Origin: Pontibacter virosus | GTDB lineage: Bacteria; Bacteroidota; Bacteroidia; Cytophagales; Hymenobacteraceae | DNA: 64,000 nucleotides | Assembly (NCBI RefSeq): GCF_003096355.1 | Contig: NZ_QEKI01000002.1 | Coordinates: 372,001-436,000 of the forward strand | Direction of reading: 5' to 3' | Part shown: in pieces, positions 44,334 through 52,780 of the stretch | How the letters are laid out: each line of letters starts with the position of its first letter | How positions within the stretch are numbered: position 1 is the first letter of the stretch | Position numbers and translations under genes: made by a program | Notes under the pieces: generated by a model | Databases searched by the model: none | What the model was told of the DNA's origin: nothing | Seen by the model: the letters and a program-made list of their open reading frames with translations, nothing else

Positions 44334-45239
44334 TTAGCGCTGGAGTAGCACTTCGTATTTGGTGTTGTTGGTAGGGTCCACCTGCGTGAGCAAGGTATAG
44401 GCGGCCTGCTTATCGGCGGGAGCAGCAGTTTTGAAGACATTCACTAACTCATCTGACTTGGCTTCAAAGAAAGAGCGGATGATTGCCGCGCCGGGCTTTT
44501 GCTGCGATATCTTCTGGATATTGCGCAACACCTCAAGCGTAACCTTGCGGGCTTTCTCCGGGTCCTGCACCATCAGGTCCATCCCCTGGCGGTGCATGGT
44601 GTAGATGCCCTCCCGAAAAGGTACAAACACCGGATCCTGCAGGTTATCTATCATCCAGTAGCGGTTGCGGTTACCCTCAAACGGACGCCAACCCGGGAAA
44701 ATAGAGTTCTGTGAAGCAGCCAGGTTGAGAATACCACGTGCTCTGTCGAAAGCGGGAGAACCGCCTAGCTTGGCAAAGCTATCGTTGTCCATGCCGATGA
44801 TCATGTAAGCATAGTAAGCCAGCATGGCGGATAGGTTGCCCGTGAAGTTGTTTTCGGCAAAGTCGAGGGGCTGTGCTTCGTTGAACTGGAAAAGCCAGTC
44901 ACGGTCAATAAAGGAGAAAAGCGTGGATTCGTAGCCAGTGCCATAGGCTGGACGCACCGATACGACCTGTACATTGGCCCGAAAGGTTCCTACCTCAGGC
45001 ATTTCGGTCAGATTAATCAAGATGCGGCATTTGATGCGCTCATCCACCCGATAGGACTGGTTCGTCCAGCGGCGGTTGTTCATAAACTCGAAAATGCGGT
45101 TCTGCATCTCGGTGAACAGTTGCCGGTCTGCAAAAGCTACCTGTTCGCTGTTGACCACCACATCACACTGCAACTCCTGGGCACGAGCTCCCAAGGCCAT
45201 TCCCATCACACACAGCAAAACAAACAGTCGCTTAAGCAT
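44334..45239 (-). CDS. DUF4835 exported protein
   Basis: This 301-aa periplasmic or surface protein has a signal peptide (FVLLCVMGMALGARAQ) and the full DUF4835 domain: VNSEQVAFADRQLFTEMQNR, RWTNQSYRVDERIKC, GFESTLF-like GYESTLFSFIDRDWLFQFNE, YAYMIIGMDNDSFAKLGG. The family is restricted to Bacteroidota and has no known activity. Its start overlaps the coaB stop by eight bases, so it is translationally linked. Position inside the bamD-rpoZ-coaBC-recN block is a common arrangement for the phylum. Confidence 0.9.
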   Translation of the reverse strand: MLKRLFVLLCVMGMALGARAQELQCDVVVNSEQVAFADRQLFTEMQNRIFEFMNNRRWTNQSYRVDERIKCRILINLTEMPEVGTFRANVQVVSVRPAYGTGYESTLFSFIDRDWLFQFNEAQPLDFAENNFTGNLSAMLAYYAYMIIGMDNDSFAKLGGSPAFDRARGILNLAASQNSIFPGWRPFEGNRNRYWMIDNLQDPVFVPFREGIYTMHRQGMDLMVQDPEKARKVTLEVLRNIQKISQQKPGAAIIRSFFEAKSDELVNVFKTAAPADKQAAYTLLTQVDPTNNTKYEVLLQR

Positions 45240-45891
45240 AGAGTCTCTCCCAGATCAGGTTGACGATATCCTGCGCCACTTCGCTTTTGTGTTTAAGATC
45301 AAAAGCGGTGGTGGTATCTTTCTCAATAATAGTGATTTTATTTGTATCATGCTTAAAACCAGCGCCCGGATCGTTGAGCGAGTTGAGCACAATCATGTTC
45401 AGGTTCTTTTTATGCAGCTTTTCGCGGGCATTGCTGGCTTCGTTGTCCGTTTCCAGGGCAAAGCCTACGGCAAACTGATTTTTCCGCTTCTCTTTACCAA
45501 GCGCCGCTGCTATATCAACGTTCTTTACGAGTTCGATGGTCAGTTCGTCACCGGCTTTTTTTATTTTGCGGTCGGCCACCACTTTGGGTTTGTAATCGGC
45601 TACGGCGGCGGCAAACACCCAAATGTCAGCCGCGGGAGCCAGCTGCTTCACGGCCGCATACATCTCGTCGGCTGTCGTAACAGGTATAACCGTTATACCT
45701 TCGTGCTGCGCCTGCAAGTTGGTGGGACCTGCCACCAGCTTTACCTGAGCGCCACGCTGGGCAAAGCATTCGGCCAGTGCATAGCCCATTTTACCGGTCG
45801 AGTGGTTCCCGATAAAGCGCACCGGATCAATAGGTTCGTAAGTCGGGCCGGCGGTCAGGATAACCGTCTTACCCTTAAACAGTTTTTCCAA
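45232..45891 (-). CDS. coaB: Phosphopantothenate-cysteine ligase (CoaB half of CoaBC)
   Basis: This 219-aa protein is the C-terminal half of the usual bifunctional CoaBC, joining cysteine to 4'-phosphopantothenate in coenzyme A synthesis. Family blocks: TAGPTYEPIDPVRFIGNHST, GKMGYALAECFAQRGAQVKL, IWVFAAAVADYKPKVVADRK, FAVGFALETDN. No ATG precedes the domain; the first start in frame is a TTG at 45891, overlapping coaC by 17 bases in the +1 frame. Removing one base near 45895 would fuse the two frames seamlessly (SALEKLFKGKT). Confidence 0.9.
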   Translation of the reverse strand: MEKLFKGKTVILTAGPTYEPIDPVRFIGNHSTGKMGYALAECFAQRGAQVKLVAGPTNLQAQHEGITVIPVTTADEMYAAVKQLAPAADIWVFAAAVADYKPKVVADRKIKKAGDELTIELVKNVDIAAALGKEKRKNQFAVGFALETDNEASNAREKLHKKNLNMIVLNSLNDPGAGFKHDTNKITIIEKDTTTAFDLKHKSEVAQDIVNLIWERLYA

Positions 45892-46435
45892 TGCCTGAAA
45901 AGTGGTTTTCTAGTACGCGTATAATTTCCTCGGGCTCTGCCATACGCCCCTGCCCTACTAGTCCGCTGGCCAGCTCGCCATACCCTGCTTCGATGATGAA
46001 GTTACCATAGCCACGCAGTTTGGTAAAGTTGGCCTGCACTGCCGGGTGCTGGTACATATCCAGGTCCATGGCCGGGGCCACAAACACCGGGCAGCGTGCC
46101 GACAAATAGGTAGCTGAAAGCAGGTTGTCGCAAAAGCCGTTGGCGAATTTGGCCACCGTGTTGGCACTGGCGGGTGCTACTACCATGGCATCGGCCCAAA
46201 GGCCCAGTTCCACGTGGTTGTTCCAGACGCCCTGCTCATTGAGTACAAACTCGGTGAGCACTGGCCGTTTGGATAGGGTAGCCAATGTGAGCGGGGTTAT
46301 AAAGGCAGAAGCAGAAGTGGTCAGGATCACCTGCACTTCTGCTTCTGCTTTCACGAGTAGGCGGACCAGCATGGCTGCTTTATACGCAGCTATACTTCCG
46401 CAAACCCCCAATACTATTTTCCGGTTCCGGAGCAT
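45875..46435 (-). CDS. coaC: Phosphopantothenoylcysteine decarboxylase (CoaC half of CoaBC)
   Basis: This 186-aa HFCD-family flavoprotein catalyses the decarboxylation step after CoaB. Visible blocks: IVLGVCGSIAAYKAAMLVRL with the FMN site and active-site His region, VVAPASANTVAKFANGFCDN with the conserved Asn, and PVFVAPAMDLDMYQHP, where the usual reading is MN.MW. The final residues after LENHF do not continue into CoaB because of a frame change. The gene starts five bases after rpoZ ends. Confidence 0.9.
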   Translation of the reverse strand: MLRNRKIVLGVCGSIAAYKAAMLVRLLVKAEAEVQVILTTSASAFITPLTLATLSKRPVLTEFVLNEQGVWNNHVELGLWADAMVVAPASANTVAKFANGFCDNLLSATYLSARCPVFVAPAMDLDMYQHPAVQANFTKLRGYGNFIIEAGYGELASGLVGQGRMAEPEEIIRVLENHFSGIGKTV

Positions 46436-46440
46436 GCGCC

Positions 46441-46767
46441 TTACAGCGACAGTTCTTCGCCTTCTTCGTCTGGTGTTCGCACGTATACTTTAGCTTCCAG
46501 GAACTCCTCGATGGCAAGGCTGGTAGGCTTTGGCAGACGTTCGTAATACTTAGAAATTTCGATCTGCTCACGGTTCTCGAATACCTCCTCCAGGTTGTCC
46601 ACAGTAGTGGCAAACTCAGCCAGTTTAGAGTTCAACTCTTCTTTCAGCTTCACAGAGATCTGGTTGGCTCTTTTAGAGATAACCGCAACAGACTTGTACA
46701 CATTACCGGTCTGCTCTGCAAAGTCGGCCATGTTACGGGTAACGATTGATGATGGAACGATTGCCAT
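46441..46767 (-). CDS. rpoZ: RNA polymerase omega-like subunit (Bacteroidota type)
   Basis: This 108-aa protein contains the omega signature around SSIVTRNMADFAEQTGNVYK, SVAVISKRANQISVKLKEEL. Omega helps fold and hold the beta' subunit. The C-terminal half (LPKPTSLAIEEFLEAKV) is specific to Bacteroidota RpoZ-like proteins. It lies eleven bases after bamD and five before coaC, a close-packed operon. Confidence 0.9.
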   Translation of the reverse strand: MAIVPSSIVTRNMADFAEQTGNVYKSVAVISKRANQISVKLKEELNSKLAEFATTVDNLEEVFENREQIEISKYYERLPKPTSLAIEEFLEAKVYVRTPDEEGEELSL

Positions 46768-46778
46768 ATATACTTGAT

Positions 46779-47603
46779 TTATGAATTGCTTGGGTTATTT
46801 TTCTTTATTTTCTCGATCTCCGACTGGGTATTGGTATATACCTGCTCGGCACTTCGCAGATAGCTACTGTCCGGATACTGGTCGATGAAGGCCTGGTAAA
46901 AATCAATGGCTTCCATAAAACGCTCCTGCTGCTTGTCCGGCACGCTTTCCAGCGCAAAGCGGTACTGCGCGTCTATTCTCAGGTATGAGGCCTGCTCGCT
47001 GTAAGGCGAAGACGGATTTTCACGCAAAAAGTTTGTGAATGCCACCACAGCCGACTTGTAATAACGCAGCTTGTAGTATAGCCGGGCACTCTCAAAGGCC
47101 TTCAGATCCAGTTTGGCACTTAGATCATCAAACATGGTATTGGCCTCTGCCGTGTACTGACTGTTCGGGTGGCGCACCAAAAATTCCTGAATCGACTCCA
47201 TGGCCGTTACGGTGCTGGTCTGGTCTTGCTCAAAGTCCGGCGAATCGTTGTAGAGCGACTTGGCCTGCAGGAACATAGCCTCCTCAGCTAGTTCGCTACG
47301 TGGGTATGTTTCGTAGAAGGTGCGGAACTGAAAGGCGCTCAGCATGTATTCCCGCTGCTGATAATGCGTATTGGCGTAGTAGAAACGGGCTTTTTCAGCC
47401 TCTTCCCTACCCGTCATCAAAGGCATGACCTGCTCCAGCAGTTGGTTTGCACGGTAGTAGTCCCCTTTCTCGTAATACTCGAGCGCGGCTTTGTATTTCA
47501 GGTCAACGTCGTTGCTCTTCAATAGCTTTTGAAAGTTGCTGCAGCTGGTTGCAAAAACCAACAGGCACAACATTACGACGGTATGCAGGATTCCTTTGTT
47601 CAT
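46779..47603 (-). CDS. bamD: Outer membrane assembly lipoprotein BamD
   Basis: This 274-aa lipoprotein has a signal ending in VFATSC (Cys21) and five TPR-like helical repeats (KYKAALEYYEKGDYYRANQL, AFQFRTFYETYPRSELAEEA, EFLVRHPNSQYTAEANTM, FTNFLRENPSSPYSEQA, YQAFIDQYPDSSYLRSAE). BamD is the essential scaffold beside BamA for inserting outer-membrane beta-barrels. Length and repeat count match the family. It starts the minus-strand operon that continues through rpoZ and coaC. Confidence 0.92.
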   Translation of the reverse strand: MNKGILHTVVMLCLLVFATSCSNFQKLLKSNDVDLKYKAALEYYEKGDYYRANQLLEQVMPLMTGREEAEKARFYYANTHYQQREYMLSAFQFRTFYETYPRSELAEEAMFLQAKSLYNDSPDFEQDQTSTVTAMESIQEFLVRHPNSQYTAEANTMFDDLSAKLDLKAFESARLYYKLRYYKSAVVAFTNFLRENPSSPYSEQASYLRIDAQYRFALESVPDKQQERFMEAIDFYQAFIDQYPDSSYLRSAEQVYTNTQSEIEKIKKNNPSNS

Positions 47604-47610
47604 GAACGGG

Positions 47611-47641
47611 CAAAATTATACAATATCCCTGTGATTTACAA
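47611..47641 (-). promoter_or_regulatory. Candidate promoter of the bamD operon
   Basis: On the minus strand TAATTTTG (47611-47618) matches TAnnTTTG and TTG (47639-47641) lies 20 bases upstream. The start site would be only a few bases before the bamD ATG, so the transcript may be nearly leaderless. Confidence 0.4.
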
Positions 47642-47658
47642 GCGTGAATATACAGCGT

Positions 47659-49512
47659 TTACTGGCGGACTGGTGTCTGCTTGGCAGCTCCTGCAGCTGG
47701 CTTTTTGCGCTGAGGCTGGCCTGACTTCGTGCCGGTTGCTTTGCCTTTGGCGGGCGTAGCAGCTTTCGCAGGCGGAGTCGGCTCTTTTACCGGTGCACGT
47801 GGCGCCAGCACCTCTTTCTTGTCTGGCCTCAGTTCCTCTAGCCAGGCAAATCCCTCCAGCCTTCGGTCAGAGGCCTGCAGCTCGTGCGGCGGTATGAACT
47901 TCGCGTCCGGATTTACAAGAAACGAAATAGACTTCACTTTATTTTCCGCAAAGTTTAAAACCATATCGCTACATACGGCCCGGTTCATACCTGTCAGCAC
48001 CGAATCGCCCTCCAGCGCAAAATAGATGCTCTCACCATTGCCATTCACATTCACCCGCCGCATACGACCGTCCTGAAAATGCGCCACCATGTTGCGGCCT
48101 TTTACCTGGTTGTAATTCTGCAGCGAGTCTTCGGAGGTAATAAAGGAGTTGCTGAAGACATACATTTTGTCAATGGTTTTGTTGCGCATGTGGATGCGGA
48201 TGGTATCGCCCACAATCTGGCTTTGCTCGCTCCATAACGTTGGGTTGCGGTGCATGTACATGAGCGAGTCGGTACGGTTGTAACTGAGGGAGTCGCAGGT
48301 GCCCTGCAGGTCTGACTTATAGATCTTCACGTTATTAAAGGCAAACAGCATGCTCGGCTGCCCGTCTGCTTTCGCCTCGCGGGAAATAAGCGAGTCGGCA
48401 GCCATGTACAAGGTATCGCCATCCATAATCGTCTCCATTACCGGGCTGCCCCATACCTTGGCCACGCCCTGCTCGCGCCAATAGCGGCCGACCTGGCCGC
48501 GTATGGTCACATCGTCTTTGAGGGAACGCATGGTCATGTTCACCTTCGCCTCGCCGTAGCCACGGGCTTCGTCATAGTACAGGTCATCTCCTCCCAGCCG
48601 GTACTCCGGCGTCACGATATACGCATTGCGACCAAAGCGCGACACCTTAGTAACGGTATTATAAGTACCCTGCTCAGCATAAAGGTCGCCATTCTGGCCT
48701 TTGATAAAAGTCGGCCCCTGGAAGTAAACTACCTTGCTCTCCGTGTTGTAGCGCATGTTCTGCGCCGTAATCTCATAGTCTGGCGAGAACACTTTCACGT
48801 TTTGCTGGAAAGTGAAGACTTTGGTGTTGGTGTCATACGTGCCACGCTGGCTCTGCAGGCGGTTTTCCGGCTGCACAATGGTGCCGCCTTCGGTATAAAC
48901 AGCCGTACGGGAATCCAGGTTGTAGTCCAGGGTTGGCGTCGTAAGCGTCATGTTGGGGTCCTGCATGGTCACGCCGCCGCTCATTTTAGCGGTGCGCCCG
49001 TTGCCATCATAAATAGCTTTCGCCCCAGTCATGGTAACGGTATCACCCTGGTTTATACGCACGTTGCTGAATGCCTCCAATATATTACTATCACGGTACT
49101 GGTACACGGAGTCAGCGTAAAGCAATGTCTCCTTCTGCTGAAATATAACGTTGCCGATCAACTTTGTAACACGCCTGCCATTGATCGTGGTACCGATAAA
49201 TTCATCAGCACCCTTCAATTCCACCCGATCCTGTTGCCCCTGCTGCTGAGGGCCTTGCTGCGCCGGTGTCTGGCTAGGACGCGCCGTATCCTGCGGTGAG
49301 GTGCGGGGTTGCTGAGGGGCCTGCTGCGGCTGGTTGAGGCGCGGCTGGGGTGGCTGTTGCTGCGGCACAATTTTGGGCGGCTGCGGCGGACGTACCTGCT
49401 GCGTGGCCTGGCGCGGATTCACAGGCGGCTTCTGCTGCTGCTGCTCCTGCGCCAAAACTGTCAGCGACAATAGCGTAAAGAGAATAGAATAAACTAATTT
49501 TGTGATGTTCAT
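47659..49512 (-). CDS. OstA/LptA-like LPS-transport protein with Pro/Gln-rich N-terminus
   Basis: This 617-aa exported protein carries a signal peptide (VYSILFTLLSLTVLAQ) and a Pro/Gln-rich segment (residues about 22-95). An OstA/LptA-type beta-jellyroll follows: TTINGRRVTKLIGNVIFQQK, SVYQYRDSNILEAFSNVRI, GNGRTAKMSGGVTMQDP and many 'AxGxxxY' turns. LptA bridges LPS across the periplasm. The C-terminus (residues about 560-617) is Pro/Ala/Lys-rich (PPAKAATPAKGKATG), basic and probably disordered. It lies 55 bases upstream of bamD on the same strand. Confidence 0.88.
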   Translation of the reverse strand: MNITKLVYSILFTLLSLTVLAQEQQQQKPPVNPRQATQQVRPPQPPKIVPQQQPPQPRLNQPQQAPQQPRTSPQDTARPSQTPAQQGPQQQGQQDRVELKGADEFIGTTINGRRVTKLIGNVIFQQKETLLYADSVYQYRDSNILEAFSNVRINQGDTVTMTGAKAIYDGNGRTAKMSGGVTMQDPNMTLTTPTLDYNLDSRTAVYTEGGTIVQPENRLQSQRGTYDTNTKVFTFQQNVKVFSPDYEITAQNMRYNTESKVVYFQGPTFIKGQNGDLYAEQGTYNTVTKVSRFGRNAYIVTPEYRLGGDDLYYDEARGYGEAKVNMTMRSLKDDVTIRGQVGRYWREQGVAKVWGSPVMETIMDGDTLYMAADSLISREAKADGQPSMLFAFNNVKIYKSDLQGTCDSLSYNRTDSLMYMHRNPTLWSEQSQIVGDTIRIHMRNKTIDKMYVFSNSFITSEDSLQNYNQVKGRNMVAHFQDGRMRRVNVNGNGESIYFALEGDSVLTGMNRAVCSDMVLNFAENKVKSISFLVNPDAKFIPPHELQASDRRLEGFAWLEELRPDKKEVLAPRAPVKEPTPPAKAATPAKGKATGTKSGQPQRKKPAAGAAKQTPVRQ

Positions 49513-49633
49513 GCTTTATGGACAAAAGACAATGACCTGTCAGGACTAACGTTTTATGCCGACGCTCCTATACCTGCGGGCCCTTGCCTGTTCTTAACTT
49601 CAAAATTATAAAAAATATACCAGCCGCTGCCTT

Positions 49634-50965
49634 ATGCTACAGAAAGTTTCCGGTTTCATCCAATCCCACCAACTCTGCCAACCCGATAGCAAGCTATTAG
49701 TAGCCGTGAGTGGCGGCATCGACTCCATTGTGCTGTGCGAAGCGCTGCACCAACTCAAGTATATGTTTGCCATTGCGCACTGCAACTTCGGGCTGCGCGC
49801 CGAGGACGCGGAGGCCGACCAGCTCTTCGCCAAAAAGCTGGCCAAAAAGTACGAGGTGCCCTTCTTTACCGAGAATTTCGATACCCAAGCCTTTGCTGCG
49901 CAGGAGAAACTCTCGATCCAGATGGCAGCCCGCACACTCCGCTATACCTGGTTTGAACAGGTACGGCAGAAGGAAGGTTACGACTACATCGCCACAGCCC
50001 ACCATAGCAACGACCTGACAGAGACCATATTGCTTCATCTGACCAAAGGCACAGGTATAGCCGGGCTGCACGGTATACCTGCCAAAAACGGCCACATCAT
50101 CCGCCCGATGCTCACTGTCACCAAAGACGATATCTTTGACTTCGTGACCGAGCAACGGCTCATCTGGCGCGAGGACACCTCGAACGAGACGACCAAGTAC
50201 CAGCGCAACAAAATCAGGCACGAGGTAATTCCGGTTCTCAAGGAAATCAACCCGAAACTGGAGGAAACTATGCAGCACACAGCCGAGCGGGTAAGTCAGG
50301 CCGAAGCCATTGTGCACGCCTACATCGACAACCTGCGCCTGCAAAGTATAAAGGAGACCGAAGACGCCGTATACCTGTCGCTGGTGCCGCTACAAAACGC
50401 CACCGGCTTGCCCGTGGTGCTTCACGAACTGCTACGCCCTTTCAACTTCAGTTATTCTGTGGTGCTGGAATTGGTGGAGGCGCTGGACGGGCTATCAGGC
50501 AAACAGTTTGACTCTCCGAGCCACAGCCTGGTAAAGGACCGCGACCAACTCGTGATCACGCCCCGCAACCTGAGTCGCTTTGGAAGTATAACGATAGCCG
50601 AGGGCCAGACTGAAGTAGACGAAGAGCACGTGCAGCTAAGCCTACGCTACGTGCCGGCCAACGAGTATAAGTTCAACACCAAGCCGCATGTGGCTGCCTT
50701 AGACGCTGGCCTACTCAAGTTCCCGCTGAAGTTACGCCCCTGGCAGGAAGGCGACTGGTTTGTACCGCTGGGTATGAACGGCAAAAAGAAGATCAGCGAT
50801 TTTTTGATCGATAAGAAGATCCCGGCCAACCTCAAAGCCAAAACGCTGGTATTGGTATCAGAGCAGTCTATTGCCTGGATTGTGGGCCAACGGCTGGACA
50901 ACCGCTTTAAAGTAACGGAGAAGACCGAGCAAGTGCTGGAGATATCATTGCAGCGGAAGTCTTAA
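49634..50965 (+). CDS. tilS: tRNA(Ile)-lysidine synthase
   Basis: This 443-aa enzyme adds lysine to C34 of tRNA-Ile(CAU) so that it reads AUA. The PP-loop SGGIDS sits at residues 26-31; HCNFGLRAEDAEADQ, TAHHSNDLTETILLHLTKG and IPAKNGHIIRPML complete the catalytic domain. The C-terminal domain (about 370-443) contains PLKLRPWQEGDWFVPLGMNG and KKISDFLIDKKIP. This function matters here because the AUA codon is unusually frequent as part of the GGTATA word. Confidence 0.94.
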   Translation: MLQKVSGFIQSHQLCQPDSKLLVAVSGGIDSIVLCEALHQLKYMFAIAHCNFGLRAEDAEADQLFAKKLAKKYEVPFFTENFDTQAFAAQEKLSIQMAARTLRYTWFEQVRQKEGYDYIATAHHSNDLTETILLHLTKGTGIAGLHGIPAKNGHIIRPMLTVTKDDIFDFVTEQRLIWREDTSNETTKYQRNKIRHEVIPVLKEINPKLEETMQHTAERVSQAEAIVHAYIDNLRLQSIKETEDAVYLSLVPLQNATGLPVVLHELLRPFNFSYSVVLELVEALDGLSGKQFDSPSHSLVKDRDQLVITPRNLSRFGSITIAEGQTEVDEEHVQLSLRYVPANEYKFNTKPHVAALDAGLLKFPLKLRPWQEGDWFVPLGMNGKKKISDFLIDKKIPANLKAKTLVLVSEQSIAWIVGQRLDNRFKVTEKTEQVLEISLQRKS

Positions 50966-51140
50966 GCTACGTGACAAAGGATATCCTGATAAAGGATAAA
51001 AAATGTGATAGTAGAAAATTGAAAATCTATTATCTTTTGCCACTCAGTCTTTTGTCCAAAAAACACGCTTTTAACAATAGATTTTTCTAATTTTACGGAA
51101 GTAAACCGAATCTCAAACCATAATTAAAGTATATCCTACA

Positions 51141-52082
51141 ATGAAAGTAACCGTAGTTGGAGCTGGTAACGTGGGTGCAACATGCGCCGATGTATTGGCT
51201 TACCGCGAAATCGCGAACGAAGTAGTTTTAGTGGATATTAAAGAAGGTTTTGCTGAGGGCAAAGCGCTTGATATCTGGCAGAAAGCCCCCATCAACCTAT
51301 ACGACACGCGCACTGTCGGCGTAACCAACGACTATACCAAAACTGCTGGTTCTGACGTGGTAGTGATTACCTCTGGTCTGCCACGCAAGCCAGGTATGAC
51401 GCGCGACGACCTGATCTCTACCAACGCCGGTATCGTGCAGTCGGTAACTGAGAACATCGTAAAGCACTCGCCTGACGCCATCATCATCGTGGTTTCTAAC
51501 CCTCTTGACGTGATGACGTACGCAGCGCACATCACTTCCAAGCTGCCACGCACCCGCGTAATGGGTATGGCCGGTATCCTGGACACTGCCCGTTACCGTG
51601 CATTCCTGGCTGAGGCCCTGAACGTATCTCCAAAAGACATCCAAGCAGTGTTGATGGGTGGCCACGGCGATACCATGGTGCCGCTTCCACGCTACACTAC
51701 TGTGGGTGGTATACCTGTAACGGAGCTCATCGACGAAGAAACTCTGAACGCAATTGTTGACCGCACCAAGAACGGTGGTGGTGAACTGGTGAAACTGATG
51801 GGTACTTCTGCCTGGTACGCACCAGGTTCTGCAGCTGCTCAGATGGTGGAGGCAATCGTGCGCGACCAGCGCCGTGTGTTCCCTGTTTGCGTGAAGCTCG
51901 AAGGTGAGTACGGCATCGATGGCGTATACCTGGGTGTTCCGGTAATTCTGGGCAAAAACGGTATCGAGAAGATCATCGAACTGCAACTGAACGAAGACGA
52001 GAAGCAACTGCTGGAAACGTCACGCGGTCACGTGAAAGAAGTAATGGACGCGCTCGACAACATCAACGCCGCCAAAGCTTAA
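51141..52082 (+). CDS. mdh: Malate dehydrogenase (LDH-like MDH)
   Basis: This 313-aa NAD-dependent enzyme interconverts malate and oxaloacetate. The Rossmann start is MKVTVVGAGNVGATCAD. The substrate arginines lie in SGLPRKPGMTRDDLI, and VVSNPLDVMTYA marks the cofactor and loop region. His175 in MGGHGDTMVPLPRY is the catalytic base. The double arginine (PRKPGMTRDDL) points to malate rather than lactate specificity. It is followed by a terminator and then a repeat-rich region. Confidence 0.95.
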   Translation: MKVTVVGAGNVGATCADVLAYREIANEVVLVDIKEGFAEGKALDIWQKAPINLYDTRTVGVTNDYTKTAGSDVVVITSGLPRKPGMTRDDLISTNAGIVQSVTENIVKHSPDAIIIVVSNPLDVMTYAAHITSKLPRTRVMGMAGILDTARYRAFLAEALNVSPKDIQAVLMGGHGDTMVPLPRYTTVGGIPVTELIDEETLNAIVDRTKNGGGELVKLMGTSAWYAPGSAAAQMVEAIVRDQRRVFPVCVKLEGEYGIDGVYLGVPVILGKNGIEKIIELQLNEDEKQLLETSRGHVKEVMDALDNINAAKA

Positions 52083-52107
52083 TCGCTATACCTTACTTAT
52101 CCATACG

Positions 52108-52146
52108 AAAAGCGCCGTTTCTGCAAAGGAGCGGCGCTTTTTTATT
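52108..52146 (+). terminator. Intrinsic terminator after mdh
   Basis: AAAAGCGCCG pairs with CGGCGCTTTT across a 14-base loop, followed by TTATT. Confidence 0.85.
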
Positions 52147-52225
52147 GTCTGAATCAGGATTTACAGGATTAGTGGATTCACAGGATTTTCATGCACGATT
52201 GTCATCCCCCTACCCCTTCTTTTTA

Positions 52226-52241
52226 GAGGGCCCCTACCCCC
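52226..52241 (-). repeat. G-rich 16-mer repeat, copy 1 (inverted)
   Basis: The reverse complement of this stretch reads GGGGGTAGGGGCCCTC and is identical to copies at 52508-52523 and 52555-52570. It extends by one T in common with the third copy. Confidence 0.75.
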
Positions 52242-52507
52242 AGAGGGGAATTTCTGCCACAGCCGAATCACAGGTATGAACTGAGTAGTTGCAGCAGTTC
52301 CTTTGCTGTACCGGGTCCAACCACCCCTAACCCCTCCTTATCCAAGGCGGGGAACTGCTCCAACTAGCGGTCAACGGGTATAATCTTTATAGTTCCTGTG
52401 ACAGACCACTGGCAGGTATAGGAGACTAACTTGCACGCTCACAACGAAGCAGATAACTTTAGCCAAGTGCACTTTTCGGCGCTCCACTGTTCGAGCGTTC
52501 AGCGAGT

Positions 52508-52523
52508 GGGGGTAGGGGCCCTC
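52508..52523 (+). repeat. G-rich 16-mer repeat, copy 2
   Basis: GGGGGTAGGGGCCCTC, identical to the other two copies. It contains the palindrome GGGCCC and could form unusual G-rich structures. Confidence 0.75.
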
Positions 52524-52554
52524 GATTTGGAGCGTCTTGATTTTTTTGCCTACT

Positions 52555-52570
52555 GGGGGTAGGGGCCCTC
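52555..52570 (+). repeat. G-rich 16-mer repeat, copy 3
   Basis: Identical 16-mer 47 bases after copy 2 (start to start), in direct orientation, followed by a T-rich run (TTTCTTTTT). Confidence 0.75.
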
Positions 52571-52712
52571 TTTCTTTTTATCAAGAAAAAAAGTAGGGCC
52601 CGCCCGGCCAGGGCAAGCAATGAAACAAATAAGGAAGCTATACCTGCGAAAGGCATTAGCTACAGAGCAAACTAAGCTATACTTGGGCAAGAGGCTCCAC
52701 CATAGTAGTCAC

Positions 52713-52730
52713 GAGCGTGATCGCTCGCGC
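52713..52730 (-). repeat. REP-like palindromic repeat, copy A
   Basis: GAGCGTGATCGCTCGCGC matches the reverse complement of 61242-61259 at 16 of 18 positions. Each copy folds on itself (GAGCG/CGCTC). The two copies are intergenic and in opposite orientation. Confidence 0.6.
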
Positions 52731-52780
52731 CATAGCATAAAGGCCCCACGCTGGCTAAGCGAGAAAACAGTTATACCTGA

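Larger units (their letters stand above)
52083..52780. other. 698-base gene-free region packed with repeats
   Basis: No convincing gene is present; frames are short and composed of repeat sequence. It contains the mdh terminator (52108-52146), three copies of a 16-base G-rich word, a REP-like palindrome (52713-52730), C-rich words such as ACCCCTAACCCCTCCTTATC near 52323, and several GGTATA or TATACC hits. It reads as an accumulation site for dispersed repeats. Confidence 0.75.

Noticed and set aside
45890..45915. -1 programmed frameshift at coaC/coaB
   Set aside because: The frames differ by +1, and no X-XXY-YYZ heptamer sits in the coaC frame; a -1 slip does not fit. A +1 event or a simple indel remains open.
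52459..52656. 65-codon minus-strand frame in the repeat region
   Set aside because: Built largely from the G-rich repeats; no homology and poor codon pattern.
52083..52780. CRISPR-like array
   Set aside because: Repeats are only three, in mixed orientation, with unequal spacing and no spacer pattern; no cas genes nearby.
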